From an uncultured Clostridium sp. (GTDB lineage Bacteria; Bacillota; Clostridia; Lachnospirales; Lachnospiraceae), in contig UQXF01000039.1 of the NCBI GenBank assembly GCA_900544905.1, positions 1-26,338 on the forward strand: a stretch of 26,338 bases of DNA, in the 5' to 3' direction. The notes beneath the pieces are model-generated. The model had not been told where the DNA came from and ran no database searches. It was given only the letters and a program-made list of their open reading frames with translations. A program made the position numbers and the translations under genes. Position 1 is the first letter of the stretch. Each line of letters opens with the position of its first letter. Shown here piece after piece: positions 15,378 to 24,500 of the stretch.

Positions 15378-15402
15378 AGGTAATTGAATTTTGCAATTGC
15401 CT
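15378..15402 (+). promoter_or_regulatory. Inverted repeat upstream of the AraC-family gene, candidate operator
   Basis: Nine-base arms AGGTAATTG and CAATTGCCT (one mismatch) are separated by 7 nt and end 35 nt before the AraC-family start codon. Position and symmetry suggest an operator, perhaps for autoregulation. Confidence 0.35.
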
Positions 15403-15437
15403 ACGTAACAGAACATATATGAGAGGAAGGTGCCGGC

Positions 15438-16376
15438 ATGGAAAAAGGCATTATGCATATTGGCGAAAATCTATATGAAACAATTGAATATAACGCTCCC
15501 ACCACTCCGATTAAGGCGGCGCATGCGTATCTTTCTGATTTTCCAAACGGTGTCACTCCCTGCCACTGGCATCCCCAGCTGGAGTGCACTGTTATGTTAA
15601 AGGGAAAGCTCAGCTATCATGTAAATAATGAAGCTTACACATTACAGGAGGGCGATGGTATCATTGTGAACACAAACCGCCTTCATCTCTGCAATCCGGT
15701 GGAGGAAGCCCTTCCGGAAAATGGCAGAAGCTTTCTGCCGGAGGATGCGGACAACAGCCACTATGCTGTCCTGCTGCTCCACCCGGATACACTGCGCTTC
15801 AACAATAAAATGGAGAAAAAATATATCAACCCTCTTCTTTTTGACACCAACAGTGATGTATTTTTTTTAAATCACAGTGAAAGCTGGCACCAGTCTGTTA
15901 TTGATATCATTCTTGATATTTTTTATTCTGTTATTGAGAAAAAACCTTGCTTTGAACTGATGTGCCAGAGCCGTTTTTTCCAAATGTGGAGTATTTTGTT
16001 TGAAAATACTATTGCTAAAAACGGATACGAGCTGGCGGATACCGACCCTATGAATCCGCTAAAAACTATGATTTCCTACATCCAGGATAACTACCAGGAA
16101 AAAATCACACTAAACGATGTAGCCGAATCCGGTATGATGTGCCAGTCCAAATGCTGCCGTTTGTTCCGTGATGCCTTGCGGCAGTCTCCTATTGAGTATC
16201 TGCAAAACTACCGGATACAAAAAGGCGTTTACCTGTTAGACCATACAGATATGAGTATTACAGAAATTGCTTTGGAATGCGGTTTCCATGGTGCAAGCTA
16301 TTTTACGGAAACCTTTCGCAAAATTAACGGGATTACCCCAAAGGAATACCGGAAACAGTCTAATGCTTTGCTCTGA
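15438..16376 (+). CDS. AraC-family transcriptional regulator with cupin sensor domain
   Basis: 312 residues. The N-terminal cupin (about 25-95) shows CHWHPQLECTVMLKGKLSYHVNNEAYTLQEGDGIIVN, a typical ligand-binding jelly roll. The C-terminal AraC DNA-binding domain (about 210-308) has both HTHs: KITLNDVAESGMMCQSKCCRLFR and ITEIALECGFHGASYFTETFRKINGITPKEYRK. Most relatives activate carbohydrate-use genes. The ligand here is unknown, and no transporter or hydrolase is adjacent on the same strand; the GH9 gene 2 kb away is only a speculative target. The start has GAGGAAGG before ATG. Its last 17 nt overlap the 3' end of the convergent small gene. Confidence 0.94.
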   Translation: MEKGIMHIGENLYETIEYNAPTTPIKAAHAYLSDFPNGVTPCHWHPQLECTVMLKGKLSYHVNNEAYTLQEGDGIIVNTNRLHLCNPVEEALPENGRSFLPEDADNSHYAVLLLHPDTLRFNNKMEKKYINPLLFDTNSDVFFLNHSESWHQSVIDIILDIFYSVIEKKPCFELMCQSRFFQMWSILFENTIAKNGYELADTDPMNPLKTMISYIQDNYQEKITLNDVAESGMMCQSKCCRLFRDALRQSPIEYLQNYRIQKGVYLLDHTDMSITEIALECGFHGASYFTETFRKINGITPKEYRKQSNALL

Positions 16377-16701
16377 CTGCCTCCCATTCCTCGTATCTTG
16401 TTTCATATTGCTCATTTAACCAGGCTACCATCTGTTCCTTTCCCTCCACGTCAAAGGGAAAGGTTTTGGTAGTCTTTTTTTCTTCCGGTGTCATTTCATA
16501 ACAAAACGGCTCCGGCCACACAACCGCTTCAAACACCGCATCCCCTTTTTTATCCGCAGGCGTCAAAGATACATCCTCCATGGGATTTCTCGCCAGCCGG
16601 AACCGCATTCCCCTGTGACTTCCAAAGTATGCCTGTCCATGCTCATACCATGTAATCCCATAGGAAGCCTTATTCTCAATTTTAATAATTTTATTCTCCA
16701 T
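16360..16701 (-). CDS. Uncharacterised 113-residue protein
   Basis: A real gene by its ribosome binding site (GGGAAGGA before ATG) and codon use. I do not recognise a named domain. The sequence is compact and mixed: an N-terminal beta-rich part (SYGITWYEHGQAYFGSHRGMRFRLARNP), a middle with VWPEPFCYEMTPEEKK, and a helical C-terminus (EQMVAWLNEQYETRYEEWEAV). No signal peptide or TM, so probably cytoplasmic. The aromatic- and Glu-rich pattern looks like a small conserved Clostridia family rather than a shadow frame. Converges with and overlaps the AraC-family gene by 17 nt. Confidence 0.75.
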   Translation of the reverse strand: MENKIIKIENKASYGITWYEHGQAYFGSHRGMRFRLARNPMEDVSLTPADKKGDAVFEAVVWPEPFCYEMTPEEKKTTKTFPFDVEGKEQMVAWLNEQYETRYEEWEAVRAKH

Positions 16702-16863
16702 ATGTATTCCTTCCCTCTGAAAATAGAACCGAAAAACTTTTATGTCTGCCCTCTCCGTATTATATTCGATAAAGCAGATACTTTCAACACCGGAACCGAT
16801 TCGGTCTCCATGCTTTCCATTTCCAGTCTGACAGATTGGAAAAGAAATAACAAGCTATTTATT

Positions 16864-17241
16864 CTAAATATATTTTTTCTTTTTACAGTATGTATTACGG
16901 AGAATGTTAAGCTGGTCTTTCAATGTATAAAACTTATTCTTTTCTACTAATTCCTCTTTTCGCTCCTCTGTCAAATCTCCACTTAATAATAAATCTGCCC
17001 TTTCCTCTAATGTCATATCCCTGTTCTCAATAATAGCATATAAAACAGCGTCACTTTTCCCTTCCGGCAATACTTCTGTATAATAACTGTTTGAATTGTT
17101 TCTAAGCACCTCATAAACATTATCAAGATATATAAATTTACCGTTTTGATAACCCAGCCCGCATACCATCTCAAATAACCAGTTTATTTCCTGTATCTGG
17201 TTTTCTGCCTGTATTAAAAGAATCATGTCTTCCCGTGTCAT
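16864..17241 (-). CDS. Uncharacterised 125-residue protein
   Basis: Starts MTREDMILLIQAENQIQEINWLFEMVCGLGYQ with TAGGAGGAAAAAT ahead of the ATG, so the start is well supported. Largely helical and soluble; the middle (MTLEERADLLLSGDLTEERKEELVEKN) is acidic and the tail is basic (KKKKYI). No domain recognised. Its base composition is more AT-rich than the flanking genes. It is divergent from the two Xre regulators across a very AT-rich 158-nt spacer, so it may be their target. A toxin, phage or conjugative accessory role cannot be argued from the sequence alone. Confidence 0.7.
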   Translation of the reverse strand: MTREDMILLIQAENQIQEINWLFEMVCGLGYQNGKFIYLDNVYEVLRNNSNSYYTEVLPEGKSDAVLYAIIENRDMTLEERADLLLSGDLTEERKEELVEKNKFYTLKDQLNILRNTYCKKKKYI

Positions 17242-17399
17242 ATTTTTCCTCCTAATTTTTACGTATTTTTTGTCCTAACCACATTCATATTATATCACAA
17301 TTATTTAGTTATTACTAATATTATTTTATTATACATTATTATCTTGTTAGGAATAGTACATTAATATTAGAACATACTATTAGAAATCAGGAGGTTGCC

Positions 17400-17732
17400 A
17401 TGACAGACTTAAATTTCACAGCAATTGGTCTTAAAATTAAAGAGCGCAGGCAATCACTGGGCATTACACAGGAGTATATTGCAAATATGCTGGATGTTAA
17501 TCCCTCTCATATCAGCAACATCGAATGTGGTCGTGCCAATCCGTCACTTACTGCCCTTGTCAAAATTGCTAATGTTCTAAAATGTAGTGTTGATTATTTT
17601 ATAAGCGGCGAATACACTTACGAATCCGGCAGTGATGAAGAACCTGCATTAGATGATAAAATTATAGATAAGCTTAAATATTGCGATGCAGAAAAGAAAA
17701 ATAAAATATTAAAGATTATTGACCTGCTCTAA
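17400..17732 (+). CDS. Xre-family (HTH_3) transcriptional regulator, first of a tandem pair
   Basis: 110 residues. A Cro/C1-type HTH (about 9-65) reads GLKIKERRQSLGITQEYIANMLDVNPSHISNIECGRANPSLTALVKIANVLKCSVDYFI. A short C-terminal helix (DDKIIDKLKYCDAEKKNKILKIIDLL) probably dimerises. Ribosome binding site AGGAGG six nt before ATG. The AT-rich upstream region holds direct repeats TATTAGAA (17365-17372 and 17378-17385) and a distant inverted pair TCCTAAC/GTTAGGA (17273-17279 and 17346-17352) that could be operators. It is followed after 15 nt by a paralogue. Confidence 0.93.
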   Translation: MTDLNFTAIGLKIKERRQSLGITQEYIANMLDVNPSHISNIECGRANPSLTALVKIANVLKCSVDYFISGEYTYESGSDEEPALDDKIIDKLKYCDAEKKNKILKIIDLL

Positions 17733-17747
17733 CAGGAGGATTCTTGA

Positions 17748-18068
17748 ATGCAACAGGAGATTGATTATGCAAAACTCGGACTGAAAATTAAAGATATGCG
17801 TATCAGCAAGGGATTTACACAGGAAAGCCTGGCAGAAATGGTAGGCTGTAACACTTCCCATATCAGCAATATAGAAAATAACCATACAAAGGTTTCTCTT
17901 AATGTTTTACTATCTATTGCAAATTCTCTTCATACCTCAATTGATTATCTACTATCCAATCAGTATGATAATTCATCCCTCGCATTAGATAATGAGATAT
18001 TAAGGGCAATACAGAATATTGATAACACGAAAAAGGAAAAACTGATAAAAATGATTGAAATTTTATAA
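17748..18068 (+). CDS. Xre-family (HTH_3) transcriptional regulator, second of a tandem pair
   Basis: 106 residues, clearly paralogous to the preceding gene along its whole length: the same GLKIKDMRISKGFTQESLAEMVG...SHISNIE HTH, the same SIDYLL motif and the same C-terminal helix (LDNEILRAIQNIDNTKKEKLIKMIEIL). AGGAGG lies 8 nt before the ATG. The second HTH helix differs (CNTSHISNIENNH against VNPSHISNIECGR), so the two may share or compete for operators, possibly as heterodimers. Its 3' end lies 10 nt from the convergent membrane coiled-coil gene. Confidence 0.93.
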   Translation: MQQEIDYAKLGLKIKDMRISKGFTQESLAEMVGCNTSHISNIENNHTKVSLNVLLSIANSLHTSIDYLLSNQYDNSSLALDNEILRAIQNIDNTKKEKLIKMIEIL

Positions 18069-18078
18069 ATCCCTATAT

Positions 18079-19254
18079 CTACTGAATATTTATATGATAA
18101 ATTTCCAGCTCTCTCTTTACCTGTTCCCGCAATTCCGGATTCGCCTTCAGCATTTCCCGGATATCCTTAAGTCCCGACAATCTGAGCTCCTCGTTATAGG
18201 CAATCTGCTCCCTTAGCTTCTGTCTTCTGACATTCAATGAATGCTTTACCTCTACCATCTCCCGGCTGTCAATAAGCGCTAAGGACTGTTTTGTCCAGAT
18301 ATCCGGGTCTTTGACGCCATGGGCAAAAAGCAGTTTTGATAAGCTGTCCGAAAATTCACGCAAATCCCCTGCCGTCTTCTGATATTTTCTGACCTCATCC
18401 ACCATAATCAAATACTGTTCGTATAGATATTCCAATTCCCGCAGGCTTTTAATGTTATATTTGCTATACAGATAATCCAGTGTAGAGGTATTATTAATAT
18501 ATTTGATTTTTACCTTGTTCATCAAGTTAATAGCACGGTTTTCCCGCATTTGGGACATTTTAAATTCATAAGACATGTTTCGATAGGTTACCACACTAAG
18601 GGCAGCCATTCCCGCTACCACCAGCAAAATCAGGAGAATCGGGATTACCAGATTTGTCTCTGCCAGTATTCCGATAATCGCCAGCGTCACCACTAATAAG
18701 ACAGAAACCGTTCCAAATCCAATCAGAAACATACGGAGCTTTGCCTGACGTTCTTCAATGGAGTCCTGCAAATATTCCTGGGAATTTTTTTCTGCCTCCA
18801 GACTTTTTAAATCCCGCTTAATTTTCATATCCATATCTTCCAAATCCTTAAGCTGTCCGAAAACCTCTGTCAAATTATCAATTCCCTGAATCATTCGGAA
18901 ATTCTCATCACTAATCCGGTCATCTGAATGCAGAAACTGTGATGTCTCATCTTCTAAATATGCAATCTTCTGTGCAATATCCATAATTTCCTGTTTTACA
19001 CTCTGTGGCAGTTCCTCGATTGTCTGGATATCCGTAAAGTAAGAAGTCACCATGTCATACTCTGCCCGCAAATCCTCCATCTGGTAAGTGGCATCCACAA
19101 TCTGGTCACACTTGAATGCAATATCATCCTCCTGCTCCCCATTCTGCTGCTCTGCCTGTTTTGCCAGAAAATCCTCAATGCTTTCATATTCAAAGGTTTC
19201 TTCTGTAACCTCCGTCTTTGTAAATATATCCTTTACCGTGCTTAACAAACCCAT
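18079..19254 (-). CDS. Double-pass membrane coiled-coil protein (fourth gene of the DUF5717/DUF5716-type cluster)
   Basis: 391 residues with no domain I can name. An acidic N-terminal region and long helices (about 45-170, EDLRAEYDMVTSYF...KIKRDLKSLEAEKNSQEYL) are followed by two closely spaced TMs (about 175-197 and 202-222, with only a few residues between) and a second helical/coiled-coil half (about 228-385). The hairpin in the membrane puts both coiled-coil arms in the cytoplasm, as in scaffolds or membrane-remodelling proteins. Start: AGGAGATT before ATG. It follows the TPR-like gene after 85 nt. It would serve as the membrane anchor of the complex if the four proteins act together; this is inference from context. 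Confidence 0.85.
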   Translation of the reverse strand: MGLLSTVKDIFTKTEVTEETFEYESIEDFLAKQAEQQNGEQEDDIAFKCDQIVDATYQMEDLRAEYDMVTSYFTDIQTIEELPQSVKQEIMDIAQKIAYLEDETSQFLHSDDRISDENFRMIQGIDNLTEVFGQLKDLEDMDMKIKRDLKSLEAEKNSQEYLQDSIEERQAKLRMFLIGFGTVSVLLVVTLAIIGILAETNLVIPILLILLVVAGMAALSVVTYRNMSYEFKMSQMRENRAINLMNKVKIKYINNTSTLDYLYSKYNIKSLRELEYLYEQYLIMVDEVRKYQKTAGDLREFSDSLSKLLFAHGVKDPDIWTKQSLALIDSREMVEVKHSLNVRRQKLREQIAYNEELRLSGLKDIREMLKANPELREQVKRELEIYHINIQ

Positions 19255-19339
19255 TTATTATAATCTCCTGTCAAAGTTGTCGTATATTCACAATACGCAT
19301 AGCATAAAGTATATGTTTCGCAAACACCTATTATATATC

Positions 19340-20173
19340 CTATACCGTCTGTTCTCTGAATTCCGATTTCAAATATTCAATCACAGTATCCATTCTCTTA
19401 TTAAAATCTGTCAGATTATTCTTTTCATAGTGGAACATTGCCTTTTGCATCCGGTGATAAACAGGGGACCCCGTCACATCCTCCTCTGCATCCTCAATGG
19501 CGTCATAAATTTTATCAAGCATTTCCTCCACGCCATAGAATTTGGCAAACACCTCTACATCCGTGCGCTCCCTCATGGCTGCCATTAAAAGCAGATACCC
19601 ATAAATAGAACGGGAATCCTTCGTCAGCTCATAGGCTTTTAAATAGGCATCCATCGCCTCTTTTAACTCAAAATTGTTCGCCATTGCCACTGCCTTATTG
19701 TGATAGATTGCCCCTAACAGCTTTTCATTCTGCATATCCGGATACTGGTCTAATATCTCATCATAGATAGCTGCCGCCTTTAAATATTTGTGATAGCGCA
19801 GAAATCCATCTGCCTGCATTTTCCGGAACTGCGGTGGCGTAAGTCCCTTCATCCGTTCCATCTGAAAAATAAATTCCTTTACCTCCGGAATCGTGTAATA
19901 CTCCCTATAGGTAAGAATGGTGGTCAGCAAATCTGTCAGGTCTGTGGTCTCCTTTTCCTTCACTGCCCGGAGCTGCTCTGCCAGCTCCGGAAGCTTCAGC
20001 TCCTCCTCAATCCAGTTAAACATGGTAACACCAATGTATTCCTCTGAAATCAGGGCAATATTATTATAGATATAATAGCAGAGCTCTTCATAGGAAAACA
20101 CTTCTATCTTCGTATTGGGAAATATGTATGAAGTTGTTGCCGGTGTTGTTTCACACAATATAATTCTGCCCAT
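19340..20173 (-). CDS. TPR-like protein of the DUF5717/DUF5716-type cluster
   Basis: 277 residues, soluble, mostly helical. The N-terminus (MGRIILCETTPATTSYIFPNTKIEVFSYEELCYYIYNN, 1-40, then EEYIGVTMFNWIEEELKLPEL) looks like a conserved specific module. About 118-190 is TPR-like: ADGFLRYHKYLKAAAIYDEIL, then YHNKAVAMANNFELKEAMDAYLKAYEL with the TPR spacing of small and large residues. The C-terminal part is helical. Likely an adaptor in a protein complex. Ribosome binding site GAGAGGT. It lies 61 nt after the Hsp70/actin-fold gene, with a hairpin in the gap. Confidence 0.85.
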   Translation of the reverse strand: MGRIILCETTPATTSYIFPNTKIEVFSYEELCYYIYNNIALISEEYIGVTMFNWIEEELKLPELAEQLRAVKEKETTDLTDLLTTILTYREYYTIPEVKEFIFQMERMKGLTPPQFRKMQADGFLRYHKYLKAAAIYDEILDQYPDMQNEKLLGAIYHNKAVAMANNFELKEAMDAYLKAYELTKDSRSIYGYLLLMAAMRERTDVEVFAKFYGVEEMLDKIYDAIEDAEEDVTGSPVYHRMQKAMFHYEKNNLTDFNKRMDTVIEYLKSEFREQTV

Positions 20174-20205
20174 TCTATTACCTCTCTTCTGCTGGCTTCG
20201 CTTTC

Positions 20206-20234
20206 GCCTTGCGCCTCGAACTTATCCGCAAGGC
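20206..20234 (-). repeat. Intercistronic hairpin of the TTCGC repeat type
   Basis: Perfect 8-bp arms GCCTTGCG and CGCAAGGC surround a 13-nt loop directly after the stop codon of the Hsp70/actin-fold gene. The adjoining GGCTTCGCTTTCGCC (from about 20194) recalls the CTTCGCTTCGC repeats of the str cluster. No U-run follows, so it more likely tunes mRNA stability between genes than ends transcription. Confidence 0.45.
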
Positions 20235-21494
20235 TCATTGCCCGATTGAAAATTCTTTTCGGTATATTTTATTTGTTGTGGGATATATCTTTCCAAAACC
20301 CATATCGCGGATTACAATAGCTCCCATTTTTTCATCATATAGCTCTACCTCCAGAGACAGCTTTGTGGTCTTCGGAGGCCGCTTTGGCAATCCGTGTATC
20401 TCTATAATTTCCTTTTGCATTTCCTTTGTCACCTTATCCCGGTATACCACATCAATCCGGTTGGTGTCATCTAAATACAAGGTAACCTTACCCTTCATGT
20501 TATACCATTCCCTGCCGCCAATGGCAATTGGATAAAACTGGCTCCTGCCCTCCGTATCACCTATGCTGACGCCAATATCAAAGGGGATACTGCCCTCTGT
20601 ACAGAGAACACAATCTCTCTCTGCCTCATAGGCTCCTCTTTTTGCATGGTAACAGGCACCCTTCGTATATATATTCTGCCCCATAAACACCCGTCTTCCG
20701 TCACAGAGCACCCTGGTGGATTCCTCAATCCATTTGTCGTTAAAGCCCGGTCCGGTGAGATAGACTGTAGAAATATAGGTTTCCTTCATTTTTACTCTGG
20801 CAATTTCCGCAAAATACTTATCTAATTCCTCCACATCCTGAAACAGCATCGTATACGGCAGCTCCTTCTTCATATCAAGCCGGCTTAAATAAAAAATTTT
20901 GGTGTTCCCCTGATGCTTTTTGTCAATACGGTAATATTCCATGCCTTCATGACCATATTCAAACATGGCAACGCTGTTGGTGTGCAGTTTTTCATCCTGA
21001 TTCATAACATACTGGAAAAAAGCATTCTCATGGCTCATAATATAAAAGGAATCCTCCGGAAGTCCTAATTCCTCCCTGAGTCTGCCAAGAACCTCATAAA
21101 CCCTTGGATGATATGTTTCCAGGGTAACTGTAAGCCCGCACAGGCAGTATTCTTCGGAACGTGTCAAAAACTCCTCCACATGGGTCTTTAGCAGAATCAG
21201 CAATAACGCCTCATAGGTATAGGAGCCGCCTTCAATCACCACATGCTCCTCCGAATCAATATTTCCCATTACATCCTCTACAATAACCCCGTCTTTCTGA
21301 AAACGAATGGTACTTACACTGTTCCCCACATACCATTTCTTCTCCTCTTTTGAGTAAAACATGACATTTGGCAGCTGATAGGTTTCCGTATTATTTAACT
21401 GGTAAATAGATTCCGGCTCTTGTCTATCCTCTCTGAAATAACTTATCTGTATATTTTTTCTGCATAAATCAAGACCTAAATATATCTCCTTCAT
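20235..21494 (-). CDS. Divergent Hsp70/actin-fold (ASKHA) protein, DUF5716-type
   Basis: 419 residues. Three ASKHA landmarks can be aligned by eye: a phosphate-1-like strand-turn-strand EIYLGLDLCRKNIQISYF (3-20, D9 kept), a phosphate-2-like SVAMFEYGHEGMEYYRI (174-190, where the usual DLGGGT acid/glycine pattern is altered to EYGHEG), and an adenosine-like VYLTGPGF (244-251) followed by a helix ending KGACYHA (278-284). The C-terminal 120 residues (about 300-419) form a beta-rich domain in the position of the Hsp70 substrate-binding domain. ATP binding is plausible and hydrolysis uncertain. No signal peptide or TM. Ribosome binding site TAGGAGG. The DUF label is from memory and needs a profile search. 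It lies 30 nt downstream of the 1190-residue gene. Confidence 0.82.
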   Translation of the reverse strand: MKEIYLGLDLCRKNIQISYFREDRQEPESIYQLNNTETYQLPNVMFYSKEEKKWYVGNSVSTIRFQKDGVIVEDVMGNIDSEEHVVIEGGSYTYEALLLILLKTHVEEFLTRSEEYCLCGLTVTLETYHPRVYEVLGRLREELGLPEDSFYIMSHENAFFQYVMNQDEKLHTNSVAMFEYGHEGMEYYRIDKKHQGNTKIFYLSRLDMKKELPYTMLFQDVEELDKYFAEIARVKMKETYISTVYLTGPGFNDKWIEESTRVLCDGRRVFMGQNIYTKGACYHAKRGAYEAERDCVLCTEGSIPFDIGVSIGDTEGRSQFYPIAIGGREWYNMKGKVTLYLDDTNRIDVVYRDKVTKEMQKEIIEIHGLPKRPPKTTKLSLEVELYDEKMGAIVIRDMGFGKIYPTTNKIYRKEFSIGQ

Positions 21495-21524
21495 ATTCTG
21501 CCTCCTAATGCCTCAAACCGTTTC

Positions 21525-24500
21525 CTAATCCATCAGCTCCAGGTTTTCTTCCACCACTGCCGCCAGCTTTAAATATTTATCAATTTTATTTATCAGCATC
21601 TGGTTTTCCCCAATCTCCTGATTCAACAGCATAGAATTCAGCATTTCAAAACGGTTCTCATACTCTTCCGTTTCACCCTTTGCCTTCATACCTTCACTCT
21701 CATACACACGGGTATGTCTTACATTTTCCTCCGGCATTTCATAGAGTAAATTCTCCCCGTGAAACAGCACAAATTCCTTGATATAATAGCCTGGCAATAT
21801 TTCCATCATTCTTGCAGTCTTACTGCACTCCGGCTTTTCCACTCCGGACTGGATTCCATACCGGAAGGATATCTGCTTTCCTGCCTTATCCCTTGTCACC
21901 ACATAGGTCATAAGGAACAAATCCTTCGGCAGCTTCATATATCGCTTAAACTTTCTAAAGAACGGCAATAAAATTCCTCTTTTTACAAAGTACTCTATTT
22001 TCTTTTTGACCCATACGATTTCCTCACTTTCCAGCTTACTTTTCCGGCTGAAATAGAGAAGCATTGCCGCAAGGCACATGTCGTCTTCCAATTCCTCTAA
22101 AACCATCTGACGGTACAGGGAATCAAAAAATGTATCCGGAAGCTCGCTTTCTTCCACTAAATACGCAAAGGATGCCCGTTTAAAAAATGCTTTTACTACC
22201 ATTCCCCTGCGCTTCTTTTCCACAAAGGATGCAAATACATTGAAAACATCTTTGTGCCACTGTTCTGTATACAGGGTTTCACAGATGATGTTCTCTTCCA
22301 GCATATCCAGTCTTGCCAGTCTCCCATTTGCCCGCTTCCAGAGCCTAAGCATATCCTTCACGCCGCTCTGATAGGAATCCACCAGATACCCCAGAATTTC
22401 CGGAGTCTCCTGTCCCATCCGGTACAGGTAAACCGCCACAGAAACCAGTGTATCCTCCTCTGCGTACTGGGAAAAGTCCTTGACTGCCTCCACCATCCGT
22501 ATCAGATTATCCACCTGTACACCCTGATAGCCATATCGCTTTACGGCATCATATCCTTTATCGTAAAGTCCGCATTCCAGCAGATAATTTATGTACTCCA
22601 CAGCATTTTGCGGCAAAACATATGTCATATCCATCCGGTCTAAATAGCTTTTCAATATATCCATATCCAAATGGTCATGATAATACCTGACAATTCCAAA
22701 AATCGCCTGCTGCCTGGTCTCCTGGCTGATTTCCTTAAATGCAAGGATATCCCTGGCAATATTAACCTCTCTGGCATCCCCCGCATCATATGCCTCCAGC
22801 ACATCGTACTGATAGAGCACATACCGGTAATCATCCGCTGCAAACTGCGCCAGAATTTCCATATATTCTGATTCATCCACCAGCTTTTGAAGCTTATATG
22901 GGATGGTACTGATAAAACGGTTCTGTTCCCTGTCCACCAGGGAAATAACTGCCGACTCCGTTATCATATCCACATAGGCAACATGGTTTACTACCGGAAC
23001 AACCGTCTCCTCCTCCAGCTCCTTATGGGATACCACTACTGCAGTGATGTTATCATTGACTACAGTTAATTTTCTCTTGAAAATCACATTGACAAGACTG
23101 CCGGCAAAATGTGCTGTAACTGCCTGGGGCCGCAAAAATTCGCTATAAATAATGCACAAATCATCACTTATGTTTCCCTTTATAATCTGTCCGCGCATAA
23201 AGGCTTCCATGTTGGGAAGATATTCCTCATACTGTCCTAAATACTGGCGTTTGTTGGTGATGACATTGGCATACAGATATGCGTATTCACTGTCGGTTAA
23301 AATACTCTTATAATTAAAATAGCGAAGCACAGAGTCCGGAATCAAATCATACCGGCTGTGATTCATACTGCGGAGATAATTCTCCTGAATCCCCACTATT
23401 TTATAGCCACACCGAATCCCCTCCAGATAATACGGGTGGTAACGGTGTTCTAATTTATTTCCCTTAACCAGCAGGCTGCACATAATCCGGATAATTTCCG
23501 GCTTTTGTTCCCTGTCATAAATGCACCCAAGAAGGGAAAATACAGATGACCGGAATTTTTTCTCCCTTGCGGCAAGCTGTAAAAATTCCTCCTCCGCTTC
23601 CTTGCTCAAATAATTATTTTTCAATCCAAACCGGATTGCAGCGATTTCCACAGAAGACAGCTTCTTAAGCAGCAACGGCTCTCCATTTATCAGGTCACAT
23701 ATCTCAAGCGCCAGAACCGGGCTCTGGTAACCACCCATATACAGCCCCTCAATCTGGGAAAACAGCCATGTCTTATCCTTCTGATACCGCTCGTCCAGAT
23801 AAATCAGCAGCCAGAAATAGAACAGCTTGTCCTTTTCACCCGCCAGTGCCTGTTCAATTTCTTCACAGGCATTTACAATCTGTCTGGAATCCTTTGAAAG
23901 CAGTGCCTTTAAATACAGATAATAGCAATGCTCCCTTGTACCGTTCATCGCCTTATCCATATCCGCTTCCATGCGCCGTATTTCCTGCTTTGCATTTTCT
24001 TCCCTGCCAGCAAGAATATTCATGTGCAGAAGTCCCAGCTTATACACTCCTGTCTCCGGTTCAAATTCAATCAGCCGGTTTAAAGACTCCCTGGTTTTTT
24101 CTATAAACTGATGCAAGGGCAAAAGACCAATGCGGTAATCCAAATAATTGTGAACCAATGCAGCTATTTCCAGCTTTCTAAGCCGGTAATCATGGCTGCG
24201 GTGAACCAATACCCTGGAAGGCTCCGAAGGCTTCCGGATTAATATATTGACAACAATTGTCTGGTATGTATTTTCTAAAATAATGCTGCCGCTTGCCGCT
24301 TCATTTTCATCCAGCATTTCCGGGTCGATGGTATAACATACCAGACAGACATCTCCCGAAAAATCCATACTGCATATTTTCGACTGGTGCAGCGTAATAA
24401 ATTTCGCGTCGGTTCTCACTGACATGGCACAATAGCCCCAGGTATTCTTGCGAAGCTGCAGCTGGTGCTCTTCCCTCATCTTAGGAAAACCAAACTGAAA

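Noticed and set aside
16820..16842. Hairpin TTTCCAGTCT/AGATTGGAAA as terminator of the 125-residue gene
   Set aside because: The stem has an A-C mismatch on the relevant (minus) strand and no U-run follows on either strand. Left unannotated.
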